The notes beneath the pieces are model-generated. The model was given only the letters and a program-made list of their open reading frames with translations, was not told where the DNA came from and searched no databases. Shown here one piece after another: positions 1 to 16,221 of a DNA stretch of 64,000 nucleotides (positions are counted from its first letter, which is position 1; each line of letters starts with the position of its first letter). The translations under genes were made by a program, and so were the position numbers. This DNA comes from Clarkia xantiana subsp. parviflora (taxonomy: Eukaryota > Streptophyta > Magnoliopsida > Myrtales > Onagraceae): positions 4,942,763 through 5,006,762 of the forward strand of contig JAPTYO010000007.1 of NCBI GenBank assembly GCA_036873135.1. The letters are read 5' to 3'.

Positions 1-286
1 TACAAATCATCTGGTAGCTTTCCTGATGCGTCTAATATTTTGGAAGCTCGCTTGGGATCTGATTATCGGAAGTAGTTTTGAAGGCTTGTGCCTCATATCG
101 GATGTAGTCTAGCAAGTTAAGAGTTAGGTGGTGGTAGAGCTTATTAGGATTGGAATGTATGGAAACCATGTATATAAATTGGTGAATGCTATTGATTGGT
201 GAATGCTATTGATTGGTGATCTTAACTTTGGAAATTTTTGCTTGAGTTCTCAGACTTAATGTTGAAGCTTTGCACGCTTCTTGCAG

Positions 287-1947
287 TTCAAAGAGATTGC
301 ACAGGCATATGAGGTCTTGAGTGATCCAGAGAAACGTGAGATATATGACCAGTATGGTGAAGATGCCCTCAAGGAAGGGATGGGTGGAGGTGGAGGTGGT
401 CACGACCCGTTCGATATCTTCCAATCATTCTTCGGAGGAAGTCCATTTGGTGGTATGACTACGATTTGATAAAGATATTTGGATTCCCAGTTCCGCCTTC
501 TCTGAGATCTCTTGTATCACATTTTGTCCAACAGCCTACTGAGACTAGATTGAATTATTTTTAACATTAGGAGGAGGTAGCAGCAGGGGACGGCGTCAAA
601 GACGTGGAGAAGATGTTGTTCATCCCCTGAAGGTAAATTTGGAGGATTTGTATCTGGGCACAACCAAGAAGCTGTCCCTTTCGCGTAATGTGATATGCTC
701 GAAATGCAGTGGGTGAGTACTAATTGTCCATTTCAATTTTTTCTCTCAATTGTCAGAATCTGATTGGTGGGTTTCAATTGCTTGCTTGTTACAGTAAAGG
801 ATCAAAATCTGGGGCCTCCTCAAAGTGTTCTGGATGTAAGGGAACTGGGATGAAAGTCTCTATCAGGCAACTTGGCCCCGGCATGATCCAACAGATGCAG
901 CATGCTTGCAATGAGTGTAAGGGCACAGGTGAGACAATAAGTGACAAGGACCGATGCCCACAGTGTAAGGGCGAGAAGGTCATCCCTGAAAAGAAGGTAT
1001 TGGAGGTGGTAGTGGAGAAGGGAATGCAGCATGGCCAGAAGATCACATTCGAGGGTGAAGCTGATGAAGCGGTAGGGTTGCTTGGTGCTCAATTTATCAG
1101 CCCGGGTTTAATTTCTATGGAACTAATGAAACTAAGTCCATTTTTATTGATCTTTGCAGCCTGACACAGTTACTGGTGACATTGTCTTGGTCATCCAACA
1201 GAAGGAACACCCTAAGTTCAAGAGAAAGGGAGATGACCTCTTTGTGGAGCACTCTCTTTCTCTTACAGAGGCCTTGTGTGGGTTCAAATTTATACTAACC
1301 CACTTAGATGGCAGGCAGCTTCTTTTGAAATCGAACCCTGGTGAAGTAATTAAGCCAGGTAAACTGAGATTCTTTGCATTTTGCTGAACAACTTGAACTC
1401 ATGCCCTTAAAAAAGATTAGATTTTGACATTATGGAGTTGTTCATGAGAGCTAAATCATATACATTCATGATGATCTGGGAATTTGTCAGATTCGTTCAT
1501 GAGATTCTTTACATTTTGCTGAACAACTTGAACTCATGCCCTTAAAAAGATTAGATTTTGAGATTATGGAGTTGTTCATGAGAGCTAAATGATATATATT
1601 CATGATGATCTGGGGATTTGTCAGATTCGTTCAAGGCGATCAATGACGAGGGGATGCCGATGTACCAGAGATCCTTCATGAAGGGGAAGCTCTACATGAA
1701 CTTCAAAGTCGAGTTCCCGGACACACTGAGCTCTGACCAGGTGGCGGCTCTCCAGGCCGTTCTTCCTCCGAAACCATCGGAGCTGACAGATATGGAGGTG
1801 GACGAGTGCGAGGAAACAACCTTGTACGATGTTAACATTGAGGAGGAGATGCGGAGGAAGCAGCAAGCTCGTGCCCAGGAAGCGTATGACGAGGATGATG
1901 ATGATACGCCGGGAGGTGGCCAGAGGGTGCAGTGTGCCCAGCAGTAG
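287..1947 (+). CDS. Type-I DnaJ/HSP40 co-chaperone (ANJ1 / J2-J3 class), 5'-partial
   Basis: Cytosolic J-protein that delivers clients to Hsp70 and stimulates its ATPase. Coding exons read as 287-452, 571-712, 795-1071, 1160-1358 and 1625-1947. The first exon(s), with the HPD loop, lie before the window, so the gene is partial. Seen in order: the end of the J domain ([20 protein letters not shown]), a Gly/Phe-rich linker ([13 protein letters not shown]), four zinc-binding CxxCxG repeats ([30 protein letters not shown]), the C-terminal substrate-binding domain, an acidic tail and a terminal CAQQ. CAQQ is a farnesylation box known in plant ANJ1 proteins and suggests membrane association. The last intron holds a tandem duplication with a decoy acceptor (see findings). 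J2 and J3 cannot be told apart here. Confidence 0.95.
1366..1633 (+). repeat. Tandem duplication (about 134 bp x 2) in the last DnaJ intron
   Basis: Copy 1 is 1366-1499 and copy 2 is 1501-1633, with only a few substitutions and one A-run length change. The unit spans intron sequence plus the 3' splice site and the first bases of the last exon, so the acceptor motif tttgtcag|attcgttca occurs twice, at 1489-1490 and 1623-1624. Only the second leads into the conserved [12 protein letters not shown] reading frame. Confidence 0.93.
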
Positions 1948-2839
1948 GGTTTGATCAGATGTCTGCTAAACTTGGTCCGATGATGTCGAAAATTGCGATT
2001 TCGGGTTTGTGGGAAACCAACCTGTGGAAGAATGTATGGGTGTGTAAACTCTTGATAAAGAACGTTTTGGTGAATTGGTGAACTGCTATAGCGGGCTTGA
2101 TTGCCTGGTATAACAGCCATTATTGTTTTGGAGGTATAATTACTAATTACTAAACTCTAAATTCCAATAGAACAAAAATTAATATATCATTTATTTATGA
2201 TTATATATATGAAATAAGAAATATGATGGACCAAAAAATATCAAACAAATTACATATAATTCAGAAGGAAAAAAAATTGTATCCTGAATTGAAATTACAT
2301 TCTAATTATGTATATTCATCAAAATCATACCTATTATTATTATATAAATAAATAAATAAATACATGTGATAACTGATAATAATATAATATATATACTCAC
2401 TAAAAGAAATGTGGCTAACTAATAATTTACAATATAGTGCGTGATCAAACTTTTGAAGATTGGATTTTGCGCTTAATCTTGAAAAAAAATTTGGTATGTA
2501 CAACTATTATTTAATAATAATATGTTGGAGGCTTAATTAATTATGATATAAATTCCGAAATTGAAGTTAAGTGGCATTATGTGTGATTTTTTAAATATAT
2601 TTAAATAACCTTTGTATATTAAGACTTGTACTCTTAATCATTTTCTTTAGTTAAATAATTCATCACTCACTGATAAAAGGATTGTTGGAGGTATTTCCAT
2701 GAATTATTATTATAATGAATGATAATTTGCTACCTTCCAAACTCCAATCACCTTCCTCAAGGCTCCCTTTTCTCATTCAAATACTACTACACCCACATTC
2801 AATTCCATTTCTCTATCGGAATTAGGAAGCTGCAAAAAC
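1948..2839. other. Intergenic: DnaJ 3' region and ML-gene promoter
   Basis: AT-rich spacer with no coding region that I can support. The first 150-200 bases are probably the DnaJ 3' UTR. The stretch around 2719-2839, with several CT-rich patches, is probably the promoter and 5' UTR of the ML-domain gene. Confidence 0.6.
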
Positions 2840-3568
2840 ATGTCTTTTTGCCGTATCGCCTTCTTCTTGCTCGCTCTCCTGCTCCCAATGGCAGCTCACG
2901 CCACTGTCATCCGATACTGCGGTCCGAATCTATCTTGATCAGTCTTCTTCAGGGCGTTAACTTTTTTCTTTAATCCCTTTCCTTGATTTTGTGTTCTGCA
3001 GACCAGACAGAAGATTACGTGGTGAAAGTGAATGATGTTGGTATATCCCCCGATCCAGTGGTGCCTGGACAATCCGCTGCCTTCGACATCATTGCTTCTA
3101 CTGGTAAATCTTTATCTGCTGATAATTAAAGTAGTTCAGTAGTGTCTAAGGAAGAAGCTTGGGTAACAAGTTATTTGGGTTTACTTGGGTAACAAGTTAT
3201 CTCCTTTGCTTGACTTGCAGCACAAGCTCTCTCCGGCGGGATCGTAGAGATTCGGGTGCTTTACTTTGGCGTTCCGGTCCACACCGAGACACGTGACATC
3301 TGCGACAGCGTATCGTGTCCCGTCTCTGCTGGAAACTTCGTGCTCACTCATAATCAAACTTTACCCGCATTTACTCCTCCGGTAATTCTAGAATATTTTT
3401 GTATAGTGACTGCTAATTGCTCTAGTTGATGTTGTTATTGATATGTATGTATATTGAAAACAGGGTTTCTACACACTAAGAGTAACAATGGAAGACAAGG
3501 AGACTGAGCAGTTGACTTGCATCAGCTTCAACTTCAGGATTAGTCTTCCATCTCCGTTTTCCAGCTGA
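2840..3568 (+). CDS. Secreted ML (MD-2-related lipid-recognition) domain protein
   Basis: Small lipid-binding protein of the plant ML family, often named phosphatidylglycerol/phosphatidylinositol transfer protein-like. Exons 2840-2921, 3002-3103, 3221-3381 and 3464-3568 join in frame to give 149 aa. The start is the first ATG and opens a clear signal peptide (MSFCRIAFFLLALLLPMAAHA, residues 1-21), so the protein should enter the secretory pathway or vacuole. The mature part contains the DYVVKVNDVGISPDPVVPGQ strand typical of the family, then paired cysteines (CDSVSC and the late LTC) expected to form the beta-sandwich disulfides. One NxT glycosylation site (HNQT) is visible. The exact lipid is unknown; the family includes stress- and immunity-related members. 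Intron 2 has a small direct repeat of cttgggtaacaagttat. Confidence 0.92.
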
Positions 3569-4207
3569 TAGATATATCCATCATCGTAATTCATACACAT
3601 CACATGGATATTAGTACTACTCCCCCACATATTTACAATCTTTCTTACTATTATATAATATATAATGTATTTTTTTTTAAGTTTATTATGGTAATTTGAA
3701 ATTATTGCATTTTCCAATAATAATAATAATCTTATTCGGAAATCCAATTCTTCAGTTCATGGTTATTGCATTATGTCTAAGCGTTCTTGATAAAAATTCA
3801 ACTGCTCCACAGATTCCATGATCTTTGTTAATAGGATTATTCCCAGTTTTTTTATTAGCATTAGCAATATTATTAAAGTCATTACAGTACAAGATATACA
3901 AACAGTTTGAACTATAGTTTTAATACTATTCCACCATATAACTCTGTCACTAATTATAGGGCTAGCATAATAAAGTCAAAAACAACTATGGATACAGGTT
4001 TTGGGTATCTAAACTTCAATGAGAGCTCTTGTTCTGTTGGTCCAACCGAGATGGGTCAGTTGAAATTGAATATTGGAACCATTAATTTTTTGTTTTTCTT
4101 TTCAATAACCCATTAACTATTGATATAGATGAAGAAGCATGAATATTGGATATTTGTTGTGTAAATTTAAAGCCCAGCAAAGGCACTAAGTTATCGGGCC
4201 ATGTATT
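3569..4207. other. Intergenic spacer
   Basis: AT-rich. The first 100-200 bases are probably the ML-gene 3' UTR. I see no gene or clear element. Confidence 0.55.
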
Positions 4208-4575
4208 ATTAGGGTTGTGCACTAAAACCGATCTGGATGGACCGGACCAGAACCAGATCAGTTCCAAAAAGACTAGATCTACAAAAAGTGAACAGTAACA
4301 AAAAACTGTAAGTATATTTTGTATAACCGGTTCTGTACTGGATAGGAACCATTTTAGAACTGATTATTATTATTATTATTATTATTATTGCTGTAAAATT
4401 AGTGTAAACCTTTACTAAAGAACAATCTTAACCGATATGAAACTGAACTGAAACTGTTTTTAGCAAATCATTTCTAAATTCGTTCAGAAGCGGTTCCAAA
4501 TAAACTAGTAAAAGTGCGATCCACTCTAGAATAGAAGCAAAATTGTTAAACCAGTTACAAGTTCCATACTCAACC
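4208..4575. mobile_element. hAT-like MITE candidate
   Basis: Begins tagggttgtgca and ends tactcaaccctac, giving short imperfect inverted termini around non-coding DNA rich in ccggttc/gaaccgg words. A (ATT)n microsatellite lies inside at about 4363-4389. I could not find a clean target-site duplication, so the boundaries are approximate. Confidence 0.4.
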
Positions 4576-4594
4576 CTACCCGAGACTGGGAGTA

Positions 4595-4634
4595 AGGGGG
4601 TGCGACTACACCCCCTCAATAGGTCCGCCCCTAT
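4595..4634 (-). mobile_element. Terminal fragment of a hAT-like element
   Basis: Reads ggggtgcgactacaccccct and then ggtccgccccta. Its reverse complement matches the start of the element at 4850, so this is a second copy of the same terminus in opposite orientation. Confidence 0.5.
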
Positions 4635-4849
4635 GTAGATCCAACATAGCAACATAGCATCACTAACTTTGACATAACAAGCAACAAGTTGTTGCAAAAT
4701 TAAATAAATAAACAAGTAGGAGATATCAGAATAAATACATGTACAATGTTTTTTTATCTGCAGAGGCAGTTGTACATACTCAGTAACTAGCTATGCTTCC
4801 TGAAGCAGATCTCCGTAAGACCTGACTAATGTAAAATCCATCTAGGGGC

Positions 4850-5010
4850 GGACCTACATGTAGTTAAGGGGTGTAGTCGCACCCCCTCAACTTTATATAA
4901 TTTGTATAGATATAGTGGATACTGTAGTATATAAGTAAATTTTGCACCCTCTCATTTAAGTATGAAGAATGTTTGTTGCACCTCTCACTTATGTATATCT
5001 AAGACTCTAT
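4850..5010 (+). mobile_element. hAT-like element 5' terminal fragment
   Basis: Opens with taggggcggacctac and continues into gtagtcgcaccccctcaac. This terminus style is common in degraded plant hAT elements. No transposase reading frame is present. Confidence 0.5.
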
Positions 5011-5159
5011 ATATTCTAAATAATAATGTATATTTAATGGTTTATTTAATGAGGGATAATTTGATCAACGATATTTTTAGAAATGTTTAACCAATCGATT
5101 CAAGCATGCGAATGACACGTGGATGATCATGTTATGTCTTAGGAAAAAAAAGACGTGCC

Positions 5160-6080
5160 TTTTGGGAAAAGACATGTCTTTTTCGGTTAATATTAAAGGT
5201 CGGTCATCTCATTTATACATAAATTTCGAAATTATGATAGTTTGATAACTAACACGCGATCTTAGTTATTTTCACGTTTTCAACAATAATATATATTTGA
5301 TGATAATACTTAATATATATGTATTATTAGTGAATACTCATTTATGGAATAAATTAATAATTAGCTAAATATGTTTTAGACCATGACATTAATTAATTAA
5401 TAAATTATTTTACATTTACCAAATGGATAATAATTCGACAGCAGGTCTCGTCTGAAGCACTATCAATTGGTTTATGCAAATATATAGTATCACCAAACAA
5501 CTTAATTGAGGTACTTTAAACTTTGGGCGCATCAGGGTTCTGATTCTAAACAACTTTTATAGCAGAGGAAAGTCCACTGATCATGCTATCAGGTGAGAGT
5601 AAGTTCTTGATAGCATAGGAAAGTCCTCTGAGAACTTACCCTTTCCTGATAGCATAATCAATGGACTTTCCTCTGCTATAAAAGTTGTTTAGAACCAATA
5701 ACCTGATGCGCCCAAAGTTTCAAGTACCTCGATTAAGCTGTTTGGTGAGACCATATATTTGCATAAACCAATTGATAGTTCTTCAGACGAGACATGTTGC
5801 CGAATTATTATCTATTTGGTAAATGTAAAATAATTTATTATTAAATAACGCCATGTTCTAAAACATATTTAGTTAATTATTAATTTATTCTATAAATGAG
5901 TATTTACTAATAATACATATATATTTATTAAGTATTACCACCAAATATGTATTAGGGCTGAAAATGTGAAAATAATTAAGATCACGTGCTAGTTATCATA
6001 CAATCATAATTTCGAAATTTATGTATAGACGAGATGATTGACCTTTAATATTAACCAAAAGAGCACATATATGTGTCTGC
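5160..6080. repeat. Long foldback (about 445-bp inverted repeat, 23-nt loop)
   Basis: The left arm (about 5160-5607) is nearly the reverse complement of the right arm (5631 to about 6080), with a loop at 5608-5630. The innermost 55-60 bp are close to perfect: aaacaacttttatagcagag on the left pairs with ctctgctataaaagttgttt on the right. Outer parts such as ggttaatattaaaggtc at 5185 also pair with gacctttaatattaacc at 6039. There are scattered mismatches and indels and no coding capacity. It could be a foldback transposon or a young hairpin-RNA locus. Confidence 0.9.
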
Positions 6081-7084
6081 TCAGGTGTAACAGCTAGCAT
6101 TCACAACAAATGGAGATTGGAGCTGGTGACTATCAAGGTTAGTTGGAAGAGAGACGGTCCACCACCATCAAATCTCATGGTATCTCATATCTATTATATA
6201 TGATGGCAAGCTAACTCTCTCATCTCTTGATATACATTTTTTCTCTATGTTTCCTAAAGATGTACTTTTTTCGGTGCAAAATTAAAATGAGCATGCTGCA
6301 ATATTAGTTATCGGGATTAAAGGTATGAAGCCGTTTTGTTATATCTATCACATTCGTTCCTGTTTTCTTGATCATGCTAAAATTATGGTGGCCGAGGTTG
6401 GGTGGTGACTGGTCGGAGTTGGGTGGTGGCCGGGCGGAGTAGGGTGGTGGCCGACCGAAGTTGGGTGTGGCCGGAGTAAACATAAAAGTGTCAGGGGCAA
6501 TTTTGAATTTTCACACTATTATGTCAAATTTAACAAAAAAATGTACGGAAAACCAGATTTCAACAAAGTTGAAACTTCAGACAGACAATATTAACAATTT
6601 AAACTTTAGACACCGAAATCTCACTTAGTATAACTTTCTTGAATTTGGTTTCACGCTTGTGTCACTTGACCCTTTTAAAATACTATTTTAGATATGAAAG
6701 TATTAAATTATTTCAATTGTACTTTTTTCTAAATTACATAGAAAAGTTTGCTAAACGAAAATTATTAATGAATAATAATAAATACTAACGATTAGAATAA
6801 TATAATAACTAAACTGTTAAATAAACAATATGATTTTTTGGTAAAAAAAAGTTAGCAATGATATAAAAATATTTAATTATTTTCAAATATATATAATAAT
6901 CAAAATGATGAAATGAAAATGATTAATTGAATATAGCATCTAATGTGATGTAGACTATATGATGCATTTTTTAGACGAGAATATTCAAATGATGTATCTA
7001 CCAATTATATTTATATTTATTATTATTATTCTTGCAATAAAAAAAAACATTATTATTATTTTTTTAATTTTCCAATGTAAGTAA
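6081..7084. other. Intergenic with a small GGTGG-rich minisatellite
   Basis: Mostly AT-rich and non-coding. At about 6388-6475 there are four degenerate units of the type ggtggccg...agttgggt. The following text (gtgtcaggggcaattttgaa) resembles the edges of non-autonomous repeats of the type seen at 50645-51338. No gene is seen. Confidence 0.5.
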
Positions 7085-7479
7085 GAGCATCCACAGTGGT
7101 ATTATTACGTAAACGTGAGTCCTACATGTTTATTTGAGTAAAGCAACAAAAACTATCTACAGTGGTTTTACGTAACATTCCTTAAAGATGGGACCCACAC
7201 GTAAATTTATGTTTTTACATAAAACATTCCTTAAATTTAAGTAATGCACTATGTATTACGTAACCAATTTTTTATTATAAATTAATTCATTTTATAATTA
7301 ATGCTAATATCTTATTGGTGGTTGCTGGAAAATTTAATAATAAAATATATTTAAGTAATACGATTGCAGAGAAAATATTTTTTACGTGTGTCTTAAATTT
7401 ACGTATTACTTAAAGTGTACATAAATGTCTACGTGACAACTTTAAATAATACAATTTATGTAAAACCATTGTGGATAAG
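7085..7479. mobile_element. MITE (Tourist/Harbinger-like termini) upstream of UBP8
   Basis: The left end gagcatccacagtggt is mirrored by the right end ttttacataaattg / accattgtggata read in reverse complement. The gagcatccacagtgg terminus is a familiar MITE end in eudicots. The inside is AT-rich and non-coding. It ends about 250 bp before the UBP8 start codon, so it may supply promoter sequence. Confidence 0.7.
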
Positions 7480-7731
7480 AACTAAAATATTTATGTATTT
7501 ATTTATGAGTGGCAATTTTATTTTTTTTAGTTTTATTATCTATTTTTCGCATATTTTTTCCCTCCTCAATTTCCTGCTTCATATAAAATGCTCCAATCTG
7601 TCTCCCTCTATATTTATTTCTCTCTCTAAATCTGAGACGCTCTCCTTCATAACCTTAGCGATGATCTGCATCTCCTCCTCCTCCGCAGTTCGTCTCCGAG
7701 TCTGAGCTCTTTCTCTCTCAGTCACCATCGA

Positions 7732-13588
<5,857 letters not shown>

Positions 13589-16055
13589 CTAAAAATCCAA
13601 GAAACAAATTTTGGCACCACAATTTTTTGTTCTCCTTGTGAAGTTAGTTTCTTCTTCATCAGCAGTTGTGCAGATTCCTCACCCTGGTGGTCTCATTGAA
13701 GAGTAGAATTCTTTAGTCTCCTCCCACAAATGAAGATGAACGGACCGACCATAACATAGTAGCACCCGCCACGCAAGGGTAAGAACTCAGTACAGGACCT
13801 TGATTTCATTTTTTCGGTTTCTTCTGGGCTTTTTGAAGCAACTATACTGGATCAAAAAAAATTGCTGCTATCAATGATTCTTTGAAATTAGTCACAGTTT
13901 ATCGTGTTCTTTCTGATCCGCTTTAGGGGTTTGTACAACTGAGATTATCGGTATCATGTATTGAATAACAACAAAGTTTTAAATGCTGGTCATCTTGAGC
14001 ACCAAATAATCATCAATGAAATGATCCGAGTGTGTATGCATGTGATGAGTTTTCTAACTAGTGGAGGCAAGAATTACTGATTTATGTGCAAGGAAAGAAA
14101 AAAGGTAGGGTTGGAATAAGGGGAGAAGCTTTTCATGGATATGATCATCATCTCTTTTCCTTAAAGTGAGACGTCGATTAAAGTGGGCAACTTTTTGGAC
14201 CATCTCTAGTTTTTTTTAATCCATCTCATTAAACATGTCTTTAATCGTATGGACCGTTTTCCTATGAAGACTATCATTCTTAGTATGAGAAGGAGATTAC
14301 TTACTGATCTACATACCGTGTGAGCAATAGTAGAACTTAACGGCCGATTTTTCAGTTATGTTGATAAGATCAGTGTGCATGAGCTTGTTGTTTATCTATA
14401 TACCAATATATAATTTGTGTTGGGTCTTCACCCCCAATAGACACCTTTTGCAACTTTTCATTTTATTAAGTAAAAAAATTATTTTTAATTACTATATTTT
14501 TATAAAATTAATAATTTTGCCCTTACTATATTTGAGACACATTTTTATTTAATACTATTACCAAATCATTATTTAAAATTAATTATTTTTTCAAGGTCGC
14601 TTAGCCGGCAAGTCATAGTAATTATAATTAACTTATCAATACAATATTCTTATCAATTTAAGTTAAACTGATCGTACTCATCCCGTTCAAATTTCAGGTA
14701 CATGTATTTTTTTTTATTCAACGAATTATAGAGATCAAGGGATATATGTTCCGCATGTTGAGACTTTTCTATCAAATAGATCAACCACTTACCAAAAACA
14801 TATATATATATAACAAGTCAAATGTGGTTTTTGAAGTTTGACCTCTTACAGATAACATGTTACTCATCGTCCAATATTTATGGACTCAAACTATATTAAT
14901 TTAGTTCTTCTATTTGTCCATTCAACCACATTGTGTACAAACTAATTAGTAGTTAAATAAAGAAGTTGTAATTATAAGTATAAACTTTATATTTTTGTGA
15001 TTTAAATTTTTCTTTAATGTTATAAACTTTGTTGATATTATGGAATAAATTTGCATGAAAAATGTATAATTACGTTTATATAGGTCAAATTTGCCCATCA
15101 ATGAATCTAAGTGATTAATTATAAGTTCACATTCTTGACACCTCAAGTTAATGAGTTAAATACAACTGAGCCGTCAATGGCCCACGTAATGCTTGACCCA
15201 ACTCATTCATAGATCCAACTGTAAGGCTAACTTAATACTATAAGTGAAGACAGTATTTGTTTTTGTGGCCAGAAGACAGTATTTAATTTTGTACTTAATT
15301 ATCCTATTATATTTCTCACGTTTTGAATTACGTTGTGTCGTTCTTCTCTATCACATTGATTCGTTTCTCACAACGAATTAACTTGCCTATATTTATAAAT
15401 ATTAATAAACTTAACATAAAATATGTATTTTGTAATTTAGATGATCGATACGCGTGCAACGCACGCGTTAATAACTAGTTAATAATAATTTACAATTGAC
15501 TCATAGTGACAGAATTAATAATTTGTAACAACTTTTAAGATAATTCTAAGTATAACACATGGTCGGAATTCTAAACATTCCTCGGAATATTATCAATTTC
15601 CAATAATTAAAATGACATTGTTTTGGGAAGGACCACATTACTTAAACCTTTTCCATTTATTATGTGTACAGAAGTGACATGACATCTTTGTTATATATTT
15701 ATAAATATATAAAAATAACTAATTTGGCCCTAAAGTGACGTGACCATCCTTCACCTTCTTGATTGATTGTTTGTTTGTGACAGTAGCAATCAAGAAAGCA
15801 CCGTCGTACATCTGGGATCAGCCCTATCCCTACCTAGGCTATGGGAACACAACTCGCTTTACTAGTTGGTCCAACCAATCTTGGTTTTGACCTCTAATTA
15901 ATATGCTCATCTAGGTATCATATATTCCACGTGTTGATGCTTTATATGTGGATACCTTAATATTTTTTTTCTTACTTTTCTTAATGATTTTTTTCCCACG
16001 TAGCACTCTAGAGACCCAGACTCATCAGAGGCAACGCCATTCCCTAAAAATTAAT
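13589..16055. other. Intergenic AT-rich spacer
   Basis: The first 250 bases or so are probably the UBP8 3' UTR. The rest is AT-rich with no credible gene, and the ORFs in it are short and unsupported. It includes a Helitron-like 3' end, listed separately. Confidence 0.6.
15450..15478 (+). mobile_element. Helitron-like 3' terminus
   Basis: A short GC-rich hairpin (cgcgtgc aac gcacgcg, 15451-15467) is followed by an AT-rich gap and CTAG (15475-15478), then T. A 3' hairpin followed by CTRR and insertion next to T is the standard Helitron signature. The 5' TC end is not identified. Confidence 0.55.
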
Positions 16056-16059
16056 ATCC

Positions 16060-16221
16060 AACATTATCTCATATATGCATGTAAATTGATATGGGACACG
16101 CACCTTACGATAAAAGACTAAAAGTTGACTATTATTCGGTCATATACCTATATGATCGAATAAACTTTTATTGTTTTGTGCACTTCACATATCAACTTAC
16201 ATGCATATATGAGTAATGTTA
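16060..16221. repeat. 162-bp foldback (MITE-like hairpin)
   Basis: The left arm starts aacattatctcatatatgca. The right arm ends tgcatatatgagtaatgtt, its reverse complement apart from one indel. Pairing continues inward (attcggtcatata with tatatgatcgaat) to a very short loop near 16148. No coding potential. Confidence 0.75.

Noticed and set aside
5541..5700. CRISPR-like short repeats in the foldback centre
   Set aside because: The repeated words are inverted and part of one hairpin, with no regular spacers, and the genome is a plant.
7415..7705. 96-codon plus-strand ORF before UBP8
   Set aside because: It begins inside the MITE and runs through leader sequence, with low-complexity Phe/Ser-rich text and no family resemblance.
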